Shown here one piece after another: positions 9,204-18,187 of a DNA stretch of 64,000 bases. The translations under genes and the position numbers were made by a program. Source of the DNA: Peptostreptococcaceae bacterium (GTDB lineage Bacteria > Bacillota > Clostridia > Peptostreptococcales > Peptostreptococcaceae); contig JAOARY010000006.1 in NCBI GenBank assembly GCA_025210335.1, positions 1 to 64,000 on the forward strand, given 5' to 3'. The notes beneath the pieces were generated by a model that saw only the letters and a program-made list of their open reading frames with translations, was not told the origin of the DNA and made no database searches. Position 1 is the stretch's first letter. Each line of letters begins with the position of its first letter.

Positions 9204-10106
9204 ATGAAAAATAGAAAAATACTAATTATTTTATATGCTATTATAATTATTTTTATAATTTCATGTAGCAAAAAAGAAATTGAATCCAAACCGGATTTGG
9301 TTGTAGCAACTAAACCTTTTACAGAACAATATATATTGGGAGAAATCTTAAAAATATTAATAGAAGAAAATACAAATTTAAATGTTGAATTAAAAAAAGA
9401 CAATATAAGAGATACTATATTGATACATCAAGAATTATTGGAAGGAAATATAGATATATACCCAGAATATACATCAACAGCATGGGTTTATATATTAAAG
9501 AAGGATCCTATAAAAAATTCAGATGAATTATATGATAAAGTGACTAAGATATATAAAGAGGATTTTGATGTGACTTGGTTAGGTCTTTATGGTTTTAATA
9601 ATTCTTACTCTCTTGCAATGAGAAGATCTTTGGCAGATAATTTAAGTATTAATACCTATTCTGATTTGGCTTCAAAAAGTGATAAGCTTATATTTGGAGC
9701 TGAACATGATTTTTACACTAGAGATGATGGATTTACAAAATTAAAAGAAGTTTATAATTTTAATTTTAAAGAAGAATTAGCGATGGAAATAAAGGAGAAA
9801 TACAATAGTTTAAGAAAAGATACATCACAGGTTATAGATGTTTTTACGACAGATTCAAATTTGAAAGATGATGATATAAAAGTGTTAAAAGATGATAGAT
9901 ATTATTTTGCACCATATCATTGTGGGACAGTTATAAGAGATGAAACATTAACCAAATATCCGAAATTAGAATATCTTTTAAAACAATTAAATTATAAGAT
10001 AAGTGAAAGAGAAATGATTGAAATGAATTATAAAGTTGAAAAAGAAGATAGTAAAGATGAAGATGTTGCTAGAGAATTTTTAAAGTCAAAGAAATTAATA
10101 AATTAA
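9204..10106 (+). CDS. Glycine betaine/choline-type ABC substrate-binding lipoprotein
   Basis: Extracellular binding protein of 300 residues in the OpuCC/OsmF/ProX-like group. A lipoprotein signal ends at IIFIISC (Cys21 lipobox). Family marks are KPFTEQYILGEIL, GNIDIYPEYTSTAW, FYTRDDGFTKL and DVFTTDS, which line the quaternary-amine pocket in relatives. GAGGAGTTG precedes ATG 9204. Usually such proteins are encoded with an ATPase and permease; none is here, so it must pair with a transporter elsewhere or act as a sensor. Substrate is inferred from family only. Confidence 0.88.
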   Translation: MKNRKILIILYAIIIIFIISCSKKEIESKPDLVVATKPFTEQYILGEILKILIEENTNLNVELKKDNIRDTILIHQELLEGNIDIYPEYTSTAWVYILKKDPIKNSDELYDKVTKIYKEDFDVTWLGLYGFNNSYSLAMRRSLADNLSINTYSDLASKSDKLIFGAEHDFYTRDDGFTKLKEVYNFNFKEELAMEIKEKYNSLRKDTSQVIDVFTTDSNLKDDDIKVLKDDRYYFAPYHCGTVIRDETLTKYPKLEYLLKQLNYKISEREMIEMNYKVEKEDSKDEDVAREFLKSKKLIN

Positions 10107-10219
10107 TTCTTGTAAGGATATTGTAAACTATGCTTTTTACGATAAATACTGTTCGTTAAATTTCAAAGTTGATATAATAGTTATATAAAAAATAATATGA
10201 AGTTTTGGGAGCTGATATT

Positions 10220-11359
10220 TTGAGTGTTAAACTAAAAGGAATTGTTTCTATAAAGAACAAAAATGAAAATGGTATAATTTATTCGAGTAAATACAGAAGA
10301 TTTTTTGAAAAAGGATATAAAAGTGAATATTTTGTAGATTCAAAAGAAGAGTATTTTATGTTCTTTGGTATGAAAAAAAATGCAAAAGAACATGAAGGTA
10401 CATTTCAAGAACAGTTTTTTTATTTGGAAAAAGCATTGAAAAATCAAAATAAAAAAGATGTATTAAAAAAAGCTTATAAGGAAATAAAAAGTAAGATAGA
10501 AGAAGATATATTCTTCTTTTATATGAGTAAAAATAGAGCAGTATTTTTTGCAGATCAAGCATTTGAACTGATAATGGTAAGAGATGATGAAATTGTAGTT
10601 CCTGATTATATTATGGATGGAGAAATCATTATTTGTGATTTTAAATTAAATCAAAATGATTTTATTATAATTAATAATGAAAATTATTTAACTGATTCAT
10701 TTTATGATGGGCTTTTAGAAAAAGAAAGATTAGATGTAGATGAAATATATAAAGAAGGTGAAGAAAAGCTTGATTTAGCAAATAATGATTATCTTTATTT
10801 GGTTTTGGGTGTTGAAGAAGTATCAAAAGAAGAAAAGCAAAAAAGAAGAGTGGAAAAGAAATCTAAAAAATCAAATGGTTTTAATAAGAGACTTGTAGTT
10901 GCATCAGTTCTTACAATCGTTATATTATTTGGTTTGATATTTGGACTAAAAAGTATTTTTGGTAAGAAAAAAGAAGTTGCAAATAACACAAATACACAAG
11001 TTGTAAATATAGAAGATCAAGAAGAAAATGTAGACAATGATATAAATTCAAATAATCAAGAAAATGATACAAATGTGAATACAAATACAAACACAAATAT
11101 AAATAATAATCAAAGCAATGCAAATACAAATAATTACAACAATACAAATAATAACACCAATACTACTAATACTACAACTAACACAAGTAGCAATAGTACT
11201 TCAAAACAAAGCACTTATACTATTCAAAAAGGAGATAACCTTTATAGAATAAGTCTTAAATTTTATAATACTGGTAAAAAAGTAGATGAGATAAAAGCTT
11301 TAAATAATATACAAGATGAAACAAAAATAAAGGTAGGTCAAGAAATAAAATTACCTTAA
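10220..11359 (+). CDS. Membrane-anchored LysM protein with N-terminal PP2C-like region
   Basis: 379 residues. An N-terminal cytoplasmic region of about 215 residues is followed by one membrane helix (about 225-244), a long Asn/Thr-rich linker (about 255-332) and one C-terminal LysM domain (YTIQKGDNLYRIS...) that should bind peptidoglycan. The N-terminal part faintly recalls PP2C phosphatases (NENG near the start, then DFIIINNENYLTD and DYLYLVLGVEE) but lacks the metal-binding DGMGG, so any phosphatase activity is doubtful. TTG 10220 is chosen from GGGAGCTG upstream. The tandem AAT/ACA codons of the linker make the DNA locally repetitive. It probably links the cell interior to the wall; function unproven. 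Confidence 0.75.
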   Translation: MSVKLKGIVSIKNKNENGIIYSSKYRRFFEKGYKSEYFVDSKEEYFMFFGMKKNAKEHEGTFQEQFFYLEKALKNQNKKDVLKKAYKEIKSKIEEDIFFFYMSKNRAVFFADQAFELIMVRDDEIVVPDYIMDGEIIICDFKLNQNDFIIINNENYLTDSFYDGLLEKERLDVDEIYKEGEEKLDLANNDYLYLVLGVEEVSKEEKQKRRVEKKSKKSNGFNKRLVVASVLTIVILFGLIFGLKSIFGKKKEVANNTNTQVVNIEDQEENVDNDINSNNQENDTNVNTNTNTNINNNQSNANTNNYNNTNNNTNTTNTTTNTSSNSTSKQSTYTIQKGDNLYRISLKFYNTGKKVDEIKALNNIQDETKIKVGQEIKLP

Positions 11360-11369
11360 TATATAGTAC

Positions 11370-11405
11370 GGAGGTGTAAATAAAGATGCTTTTTAAGCAT
11401 CTTTA
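11370..11405 (+). promoter_or_regulatory. Ribosome site and hairpin in the leader of the response-regulator gene
   Basis: A strong GGAGGTG (11370-11376) lies 34 bases before the regulator ATG (11411). Between them is a perfect hairpin AAAGATGC / GCATCTTT (11382-11405). Folding would bring the ribosome site to about 11 bases from the ATG. Unfolded, the same site is ideally placed for ATG 11386, which opens a 17-codon ORF in another frame that overlaps the regulator start. This looks like translational control. Confidence 0.5.
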
Positions 11406-11410
11406 TCAAT

Positions 11411-12088
11411 ATGCAAAAAAATATATTAATTGTAGATGATGATAAGAATATTGCAAATTTAATAGATATATATTTAAAAGAGGAAGGATATGTAACTATT
11501 AAGGCTCATGATGGAAAAGAAGCTTTAGAATTATTTTTTAAAAACCCACCAAATTTAATTATTTTGGATATTATGTTACCTAATATGACGGGTTTTGATG
11601 TGTGTAAAGAAGTTAGAAAAACAAGTAATATACCAATAATATTTTTAACTGCAAAATCTCAAACAATAGATAAGGTATTAGGTCTTGAACTTGGTGGAGA
11701 TGATTATTTAGTAAAACCATTTGAAGCTAAAGAGTTAATTGCTAGAGTAAAAGCTGTTTTAAGAAGATATTATAGCAAGGATGAATGTGATGAAAAAAAA
11801 ATAGTATTGCCTAATTTAGTTATGAATCTAAATAATAGAGAGGTATATTATAAAGGAAATTTAATAGAAATGCCACATAAGGAATTTGAACTTTTAAAAA
11901 TTTTGATGACTAATATAAATAGGGTTTTTTCTAGAGAAGAGCTACTTGATAAAATTTGGGGTTATGATTATATAGGTGAAAGTAGGACTGTAGATGTTCA
12001 TATAAAAAGAATTAGAGAAAAATTATATGGTGAAAATTCATGGAAAATAAAAACTGTTTGGAAAATAGGATATAAATTAGAAGTTTAG
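11411..12088 (+). CDS. OmpR/PhoB-family response regulator
   Basis: DNA-binding regulator of 225 residues: receiver domain (about 1-118; acidic DDD near 9, phosphoacceptor Asp in LDIMLPN, Lys in VKPFEAKEL) and a winged-helix output domain (about 128-225; SREELLDKIWGYDY, RTVDVHIKRIREKL). It starts after an unusual hairpin leader and is followed by its kinase and by htrA. The likely target is the htrA promoter, where two 11-bp tandem repeats sit at the -35 position. A CssR-like role in envelope stress is plausible from context, not proven. Confidence 0.93.
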   Translation: MQKNILIVDDDKNIANLIDIYLKEEGYVTIKAHDGKEALELFFKNPPNLIILDIMLPNMTGFDVCKEVRKTSNIPIIFLTAKSQTIDKVLGLELGGDDYLVKPFEAKELIARVKAVLRRYYSKDECDEKKIVLPNLVMNLNNREVYYKGNLIEMPHKEFELLKILMTNINRVFSREELLDKIWGYDYIGESRTVDVHIKRIREKLYGENSWKIKTVWKIGYKLEV

Positions 12089-12097
12089 GTGAGTGTT

Positions 12098-13501
12098 ATG
12101 AAATCAATATCTAAAAAAATTTTTATAAATTATATGATTATAGTTTTTTTGGGTTTTATAATTATAAGTATGAAACTATCAAATAGTATAGAGGATTATT
12201 TTCTATCACAAAAAGAAAATATACTATTGGAACAAGGAAAAGCCATAAAAAATGAGTATGAAAAAGCTTATGAAAATGGAATTATCGATTTTGATAAGAT
12301 TAAATTTGAGTTAGAAGTTGTAAATAGATATACTAATGCTACTGTATGGATGATAAATAATTATGGAGAATTATATGTAATATCAAAGGATGATGATATA
12401 AAGATAAAAGATAAGGATTTGGTTTTAAATGAACTTAAAAATATATTTGATGGAAATATAATTAAAAATAGATGGCAACTTAAGTATTTTGATGAAAAAG
12501 TTATATCTGTGGGATATCCAGTTTTTTATCATGATAAAGTAGTAGCTGGAATACTTCTTCATGCTTCAATTAAAGAGGTTCAAAAGGAAATAGGAGAAAT
12601 TCAAAAGATTACTATTTTATCTTTGATTTTTATATCAATAATTGGTTTTTTGGTAAATACAATAATATCTAAAAGAATTGTTTATGATATAAAAAAATTA
12701 ATAGATGGTATGGAATATATATCGAATGGTAATTTTTCTAAGCGATTAAAAATAAATAGAAATGATGAGATTGGTGAATTAGCTAAAAATTTTAATAAAA
12801 TGGCAGAGAAACTATATTTCATAGAAAAGGGTAGAAAAGAATTTATATCAAATATATCTCATGATTTTAAAAGTCCATTAACATCTATAAAAGGTTTTTT
12901 GACAGCTATATTAGATGGGAAAATAAAAAAAGAAGAGGAAGAAAAATATTTAAAAATAGCATTAAAAGAAAGTCAAAGACTATCGAAATTGACAGAATCT
13001 ATTCTTAATTTGAATAGAATTGAAGATGTGCAAAAACTTAATAAAAAAATTATACATTTAGATAGCTTAATATTAAACGAGCTTGACAAATTGGAACAAA
13101 GGATAGAATCTAAAAATTTAGATATTAATTTAAATTTTGAAGATAAGAATAATGTATTTGCAGATGAAGAATATATAAATAGAGTTATATCAAATCTTTT
13201 GGATAATGCTATAAAATTTAATATTGATAATGGTTTTATTAATATAATTACAAAAAGAAATAATGATAAACTTTATATATCTATTGAAAATAAAGTGGAT
13301 ATAAATAGAAAAATAGATATAAATAAAATATTTGAACGTTTTTATAAGCAGGATTTATCTAGGGGTGAAGAAAAAAAAGGTTTTGGTCTTGGTCTTTGTA
13401 TAGTTTATGAGATAATAAATAAACATAAAGAAGATATATTTGTAAAATTAGATGAAGAAAAAGAAAAGATAATATTTACTTTTACTTTAAATATAAAATA
13501 A
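12098..13501 (+). CDS. Membrane sensor histidine kinase
   Basis: Partner of the preceding OmpR-type regulator, 467 residues. In order: membrane helix (about 9-27), external sensor region (about 28-168), second helix (about 172-192), HAMP, phosphoacceptor helix with NISHDFKSPLTSIKGF (His about 255), and an ATPase domain with N box NLLDNAIKFN and G2 box GFGLGLCIV. The G1 box is unusual: IENKVDINRK stands where a DxGxG or ExxG motif is expected. ATG 12098 follows AGGTGAG, which overlaps the upstream stop; a GTG at 12089 is part of that ribosome site. The gene lies just before htrA. Confidence 0.9.
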   Translation: MKSISKKIFINYMIIVFLGFIIISMKLSNSIEDYFLSQKENILLEQGKAIKNEYEKAYENGIIDFDKIKFELEVVNRYTNATVWMINNYGELYVISKDDDIKIKDKDLVLNELKNIFDGNIIKNRWQLKYFDEKVISVGYPVFYHDKVVAGILLHASIKEVQKEIGEIQKITILSLIFISIIGFLVNTIISKRIVYDIKKLIDGMEYISNGNFSKRLKINRNDEIGELAKNFNKMAEKLYFIEKGRKEFISNISHDFKSPLTSIKGFLTAILDGKIKKEEEEKYLKIALKESQRLSKLTESILNLNRIEDVQKLNKKIIHLDSLILNELDKLEQRIESKNLDINLNFEDKNNVFADEEYINRVISNLLDNAIKFNIDNGFINIITKRNNDKLYISIENKVDINRKIDINKIFERFYKQDLSRGEEKKGFGLGLCIVYEIINKHKEDIFVKLDEEKEKIIFTFTLNIK

Positions 13502-13503
13502 AA

Positions 13504-13547
13504 GTTCATACTTTGTTCATACTTTTGAAATATTTATTTTATATAAT
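13504..13547 (+). promoter_or_regulatory. htrA promoter with tandem-repeat operator
   Basis: Two perfect direct repeats GTTCATACTTT (13504-13514 and 13515-13525) end where the -35 box should be, with TATAAT at 13542-13547 and no good -35. The unit TTCATA-N5-TTCATA resembles Bacillus PhoP-type boxes, and an 11-bp period suits a dimeric OmpR-family activator. The likely binder is the regulator encoded at 11411. Confidence 0.65.
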
Positions 13548-13577
13548 TTTTGTAAGAAGATTATAGGAGGGGTAAAT

Positions 13578-14915
13578 ATGGATGACAATAAGATGAATGA
13601 TGATATTTTAGAAGACGGAACAAAAACAAATACAAATGAAGAAGAAATAAATGCTCAAGTAAATGAAAATGAAGATTTAAATAATAAGTTAAACAATCAA
13701 AATGAAGCTATTATTTATAATGACTTAAAGAATGATGAATCATATAGTAATATAAATAATGAGAAAAAAACAAAAAAAGATAATAAATTTAAAAAGACCT
13801 TAGCCTTAGTAATTGTCGGTGCGATGGTATTTGGTTCGTCTATAGGAGTTGGGATTGAAGGGTTTAAATATTATTTTAATTCAAGAGATGATTATAATGT
13901 ATATTTGGAATCAAATTCTAATAATGATGTTGAATATGAAAATGTATCAACAAGTGACTATAAAAGTCCTATAGTTAAAGTTGCAAAAAATGCAGAATCA
14001 TCTGTAGTTTCAATCACTAATAATAGTGTATCTTATGATTTTTTTGATAATCAATATTTAAGTACCGAGCTTGGTTCAGGTGTAATATTTAATATATCTG
14101 ATGAAAAAATATTTATACTGACAAATTATCATGTTGTTGAGGATTCAAAAAAATTAGCTGTATCATTAAAAGAAAAAAATTATGATGCAGAATTTGTTGG
14201 AGGGGATAAGGAAAGTGATCTGGCTGTAATTTCTTTAGATCAAAAAAATATCCCAAATGATGTATCATCTATGTTAAAACCTATGAAATTTGGAGATTCA
14301 GATAAATTACAAATAGGAGAAACTGCAATAGCTATAGGAAATCCACTAGGATATTCAAATACAGTAACAGTAGGAGTTGTTAGTGCGGTAAATAGAAAAA
14401 TAAGTTTACCAGATAAATCTTTAGAAGTAATTCAAACAGATGCAGCCATAAATCCTGGTAATAGTGGGGGTGCATTAACAAATATAAATGGAGAACTTAT
14501 AGGGATAAATACTGTAAAAATTGCAGATAAACAGGTTGAAGGTATTGGTTTTGCAATTCCTATCAATAAAGTAAAACCAATAGTAGAGGAACTTCTTAAA
14601 AAGGGTTATGTTTCAAGACCATTTTTAGGAATTGTTGGACAAGATATTAGTGAAAATTTATCGCAAGTTTATGATTTACCAATAGGAGTTTTAATAAGAT
14701 CAGTAAGTCAAAATAGTCCAGCTTATAATAGTGGAATTCAAAAAGGTGATATAATTATTGAATTTGATAATGAAAAAATAATGGATATGAAAGACTTAAC
14801 TTCACAAATAGCTAAAAATGAAGTTGGAGATAAAGTTGATATTGTAATAGTTAGAAAAGGACAAAGAAAAGAACTTAAAATTAGACTTGAAGATAAAAAT
14901 GAATTTTATAAATAA
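13578..14915 (+). CDS. htrA: HtrA/DegP-type membrane serine protease
   Basis: Envelope quality-control protease of 445 residues. An Asn/Glu-rich cytoplasmic head (1-70), one membrane helix (about 73-95), a trypsin-like domain with triad His185 (NYHVV), Asp214 (ESDLAV) and Ser296 (NPGNSGGAL), and one PDZ domain (about 345-440). AGGAGGGG precedes ATG 13578. It follows a two-component system, as cssRS lies by htrA in Bacillus, and its promoter bears a tandem operator. Degradation of misfolded exported proteins is the family role; the signal is inferred to be envelope stress. Confidence 0.94.
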   Translation: MDDNKMNDDILEDGTKTNTNEEEINAQVNENEDLNNKLNNQNEAIIYNDLKNDESYSNINNEKKTKKDNKFKKTLALVIVGAMVFGSSIGVGIEGFKYYFNSRDDYNVYLESNSNNDVEYENVSTSDYKSPIVKVAKNAESSVVSITNNSVSYDFFDNQYLSTELGSGVIFNISDEKIFILTNYHVVEDSKKLAVSLKEKNYDAEFVGGDKESDLAVISLDQKNIPNDVSSMLKPMKFGDSDKLQIGETAIAIGNPLGYSNTVTVGVVSAVNRKISLPDKSLEVIQTDAAINPGNSGGALTNINGELIGINTVKIADKQVEGIGFAIPINKVKPIVEELLKKGYVSRPFLGIVGQDISENLSQVYDLPIGVLIRSVSQNSPAYNSGIQKGDIIIEFDNEKIMDMKDLTSQIAKNEVGDKVDIVIVRKGQRKELKIRLEDKNEFYK

Positions 14916-14940
14916 AAAAATATTCTAATTTAAATTTTAT

Positions 14941-15000
14941 AAAAAGAGAATTAGTGAAATAATTTTAATTATTATTTTACTAATTCTCTTTTTCGTTTTT
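14941..15000 (+). terminator. Terminator after htrA
   Basis: Long stem AAAAAGAGAATTAGTGAAAT / ATTTTACTAATTCTCTTTTT followed by CGTTTTTTT. Confidence 0.85.
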
Positions 15001-15102
15001 TTATGCAAAATTTTTGTTAAAATCTCTTTTTTTTATTTATTTCAAACAATAATGGGTAAATATCTACAAGTAAAGATGGTAAGGAGGGGTGAAAAAATAA
15101 AT

Positions 15103-17028
15103 ATGGAATTAATTAATTTTTCAAGAGATGATATTTACTTATTCCATCAGGGGAATCATTTTCATAGTTATAATTTTTTAGGTTCTCATATAATTAATTT
15201 AGATGGAAAAAAAGGAGTATTGTTTAATTTATGGGCACCAAATGCATCTTATATCAGTGTTGTAGGAGATTTTAATAATTGGGATGAATCAAAAAATCCT
15301 ATGAGAAAAAATAAAGAGTGCAATATATGGTCATTATTTATTGAAGGATTGGAGGAATATGATATTTATAAATATCATATAAAATCAAAGAACAATAAAA
15401 TTAAATTAAAATCTGATCCATATGCTTCTTATAGCGAATTAAGACCTAATACTGCTTCTATTATTTATGATATGAATGATTTTGGTTGGACAGATCAAAA
15501 GTGGATGAAAAAAAGAGAAAATAAAAATTACTTAGAAGAACCTATGAATATTTATGAAGTACATCTAGGTTCGTGGAAACAAAAGGACAACAATGAATAT
15601 TACACTTATAGGGAAATAGCAGATATGTTAAGTACATATTTAAAAGATATGAATTATACACATATAGAGTTAATGCCTATAATAGAGCATCCTTTTGATG
15701 GTTCTTGGGGATATCAAGGAACGGGTTATTATTCGGTTACAAGTAGATATGGAGAGCCTAAGGATTTTATGTATTTTATAAATAAAATGCATGAAGAAGG
15801 AATTGGCGTTATACTTGACTGGGTTCCAGGTCATTTTTGTAAAGATGAACATGGACTTTATGAATTCGATGGAACACATTTATATGGATATGAAGATGAT
15901 GATAGGAGAGAAAATTTAGGCTGGGGAACTTCAAACTTTGACCATGGACGTCCTGAAGTTTGTAGTTTTTTAATTTCAAATGCAGTTTATTTTTTTGATA
16001 AATTTCATATCGATGGGATGAGAATTGACGCAGTTGCAAATATGCTTTATTTAAATTTTGGAAGAGAAGATGGTAAATTAAGAAAAAATAAATATGGTGG
16101 AACTGAAAATTTAGAATCTATAAAGTTTTTAAAAAAATTACATGAAGCAGTATTTAGATATTTTAAAAATCCTTTAATGATGGCGGAAGAATCAACTGAT
16201 TGGCCACTTGTTACGGCACCAACTTATATAGGAGGACTTGGTTTTAATTTTAAATGGAATATGGGTTGGATGAATGATATTTTAAAATATATGGAAATGG
16301 ATTCGATTTTTAGAAAATGGTATCATGGTCTTTTAACATTTTCATTTGAATATACATTTTCTGAAAACTATGTTCTTAGTTTGTCACATGATGAAGTTGT
16401 GCACGGTAAAAAATCACTTATAGATAAAATGCATGGCAGCTATGAACAAAAATTTAGTGGATTAAGGCTTTTGATGGCATTTATGACAGCTCATCCAGGT
16501 AAAAAACTATTATTTATGGGATGTGAGTTTGCACAATTTAGAGAATGGGATTATAGCAACTCTTTAGAGTGGTTTATGCTAAAGTATCCAATTCATGATA
16601 ATTTTAAGTCATTTATAAAGATATTAAATAAATTCTATTTAGATCAAAAACCTCTTTATGAATTGGATTTAGATAGAGAAGGTTTTTCATGGATTGATGG
16701 AGGTAATTATAAACAAAGTATTATTGCATTTTTGAGAAAATCAAAAATGGAAGATGATTTTTTGATATGTGTATTTAATTTTACACCTGTAGCTCATAAT
16801 GATTATAAAATTGGAGTACCAAAAATGGGTATATATAAAGAAATTTTAAATACTGATGATAAATGTTTTTGTGGGTCAAACAATATAAATGAATCTGATA
16901 TAAATTCAGTACAAGAAGAGTGGAATGGTTATGACCAACATATACAAATAAAAATACCACCACTAAGTGCTACTTTTATAAAATTAAAAAATATAGAGTC
17001 AAATCTATATAAAATAAATCAAAAATAA
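15103..17028 (+). CDS. glgB: 1,4-alpha-glucan branching enzyme
   Basis: Makes alpha-1,6 branches in glycogen. 641 residues: N-terminal CBM48 domain (about 30-115; WAPNASYISVVGDFNNW), GH13 barrel with ELMPIIEHPFDGSWGYQ, the nucleophile Asp in GMRIDAVANM, the acid/base Glu in MAEESTDWP and LSHDEVVHGKKSL, then the all-beta C-terminal domain. ATG 15103 follows AAGGAGGGGTG; an in-frame ATG at 15052 has no ribosome site. First gene of the glgBCDAP operon; glgC begins 22 bases later. Confidence 0.96.
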   Translation: MELINFSRDDIYLFHQGNHFHSYNFLGSHIINLDGKKGVLFNLWAPNASYISVVGDFNNWDESKNPMRKNKECNIWSLFIEGLEEYDIYKYHIKSKNNKIKLKSDPYASYSELRPNTASIIYDMNDFGWTDQKWMKKRENKNYLEEPMNIYEVHLGSWKQKDNNEYYTYREIADMLSTYLKDMNYTHIELMPIIEHPFDGSWGYQGTGYYSVTSRYGEPKDFMYFINKMHEEGIGVILDWVPGHFCKDEHGLYEFDGTHLYGYEDDDRRENLGWGTSNFDHGRPEVCSFLISNAVYFFDKFHIDGMRIDAVANMLYLNFGREDGKLRKNKYGGTENLESIKFLKKLHEAVFRYFKNPLMMAEESTDWPLVTAPTYIGGLGFNFKWNMGWMNDILKYMEMDSIFRKWYHGLLTFSFEYTFSENYVLSLSHDEVVHGKKSLIDKMHGSYEQKFSGLRLLMAFMTAHPGKKLLFMGCEFAQFREWDYSNSLEWFMLKYPIHDNFKSFIKILNKFYLDQKPLYELDLDREGFSWIDGGNYKQSIIAFLRKSKMEDDFLICVFNFTPVAHNDYKIGVPKMGIYKEILNTDDKCFCGSNNINESDINSVQEEWNGYDQHIQIKIPPLSATFIKLKNIESNLYKINQK

Positions 17029-17050
17029 AAAGACTTAAGAAGGTGATTAT

Positions 17051-18175
17051 ATGGGAAAAAAGAAGACAGAAACAATAGCAATGATACTTGCAGGAGGACA
17101 AGGTAGTCGTCTTGGCAAGCTTACTAAGAATTTGGCAAAGCCTGCTGTTAATTTTGGTGGTAAGTACAGAATAATAGATTTTCCTCTTAGTAATTGTTCT
17201 AATTCAGGCATATATAATGTTGGTGTTTTAACACAATATCAACCTCTTGTATTAAATACATATATAGGTATTGGTAGCCCGTGGGATTTGGACAGAATGA
17301 ATGGTGGCGTTAGAATATTACCTCCTTATGTTAGTACTGAGGGTGGTAGATGGTATAGAGGAACTGCTAATGCAATTTATGAAAATATAGATTTTATAAA
17401 AACGTATAATCCTAAATATGTACTTATTTTATCAGGGGATCATATTTATAAAATGGATTATTCAAAAGTTATTAAATATCATAAACAAAAAAATTCGCAA
17501 GCGACTATTGGAGTTATAAAAGTTGATTTAGAAGAAGCTTCGAGATTTGGAATAATGAATACAAAAGAAGATTTATCTATTTATGAATTTGAAGAAAAAC
17601 CAAAAGAACCAAAAAATGATTTGGCTTCTATGGGTATTTATGTTTTTGATTGGGAAGTATTAAAAGAGTATTTAGAAACTGATGACAAAGATGATGAGTC
17701 AAGCAATGACTTTGGAAAAGATATAATACCAAAGATGTTAAATAACAATGTTAGAATGTATGCTTATCCATTTGATAGTTATTGGAAAGATGTTGGTACT
17801 ATAGATAGCTTATGGCAAGCGAATATGGATTTATTAGATAATGAAAATGAACTTGATTTGTATGATGCTTCTTGGAAGATTTATTCTGTAAACTCGATGA
17901 ATCCACCAAATTATATAACAAATACAGGTATCGTTAAAAATTCATTATTAAATGAGGGTTGTATTGTAGAAGGGGAAGTTTATGAAAGTGTATTATTCCC
18001 AGGAGTTCGTGTTGGAAAAAATGCAGTTATAAAATCTTCTGTTATAATGCCAAATGCGGTGATTGAAGAAGGTGCAATTGTTGAAAAAGCGATAGTGGCA
18101 TCTGATTATATAGTTAAAAAAGATAGTAAAATAGGAAATAAAAACTCAAAAGAGATATATTTAGCAGCGTATTAG
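17051..18175 (+). CDS. glgC: Glucose-1-phosphate adenylyltransferase, catalytic subunit
   Basis: Makes ADP-glucose, the committed step of glycogen synthesis, from ATP and glucose-1-phosphate. 374 residues: Rossmann-like nucleotidyltransferase domain with the catalytic loop [13 protein letters not shown], metal site [13 protein letters not shown] and substrate motif FEEKPKEP, then a left-handed beta-helix. AAGGTGATT precedes ATG 17051. It is followed by glgD, so the active enzyme is probably a GlgC-GlgD heteromer as in Bacillus and Geobacillus. Confidence 0.97.
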   Translation: MGKKKTETIAMILAGGQGSRLGKLTKNLAKPAVNFGGKYRIIDFPLSNCSNSGIYNVGVLTQYQPLVLNTYIGIGSPWDLDRMNGGVRILPPYVSTEGGRWYRGTANAIYENIDFIKTYNPKYVLILSGDHIYKMDYSKVIKYHKQKNSQATIGVIKVDLEEASRFGIMNTKEDLSIYEFEEKPKEPKNDLASMGIYVFDWEVLKEYLETDDKDDESSNDFGKDIIPKMLNNNVRMYAYPFDSYWKDVGTIDSLWQANMDLLDNENELDLYDASWKIYSVNSMNPPNYITNTGIVKNSLLNEGCIVEGEVYESVLFPGVRVGKNAVIKSSVIMPNAVIEEGAIVEKAIVASDYIVKKDSKIGNKNSKEIYLAAY

Positions 18176-18187
18176 AGGGGGCTTATT

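Noticed and set aside
10975-11215. Repetitive AATACAAAT-type tandem units that look like a short-repeat array
   Set aside because: They encode the Asn/Thr-rich linker of the LysM protein in frame; spacing is irregular and there are no spacers, so it is not CRISPR or a mobile repeat.
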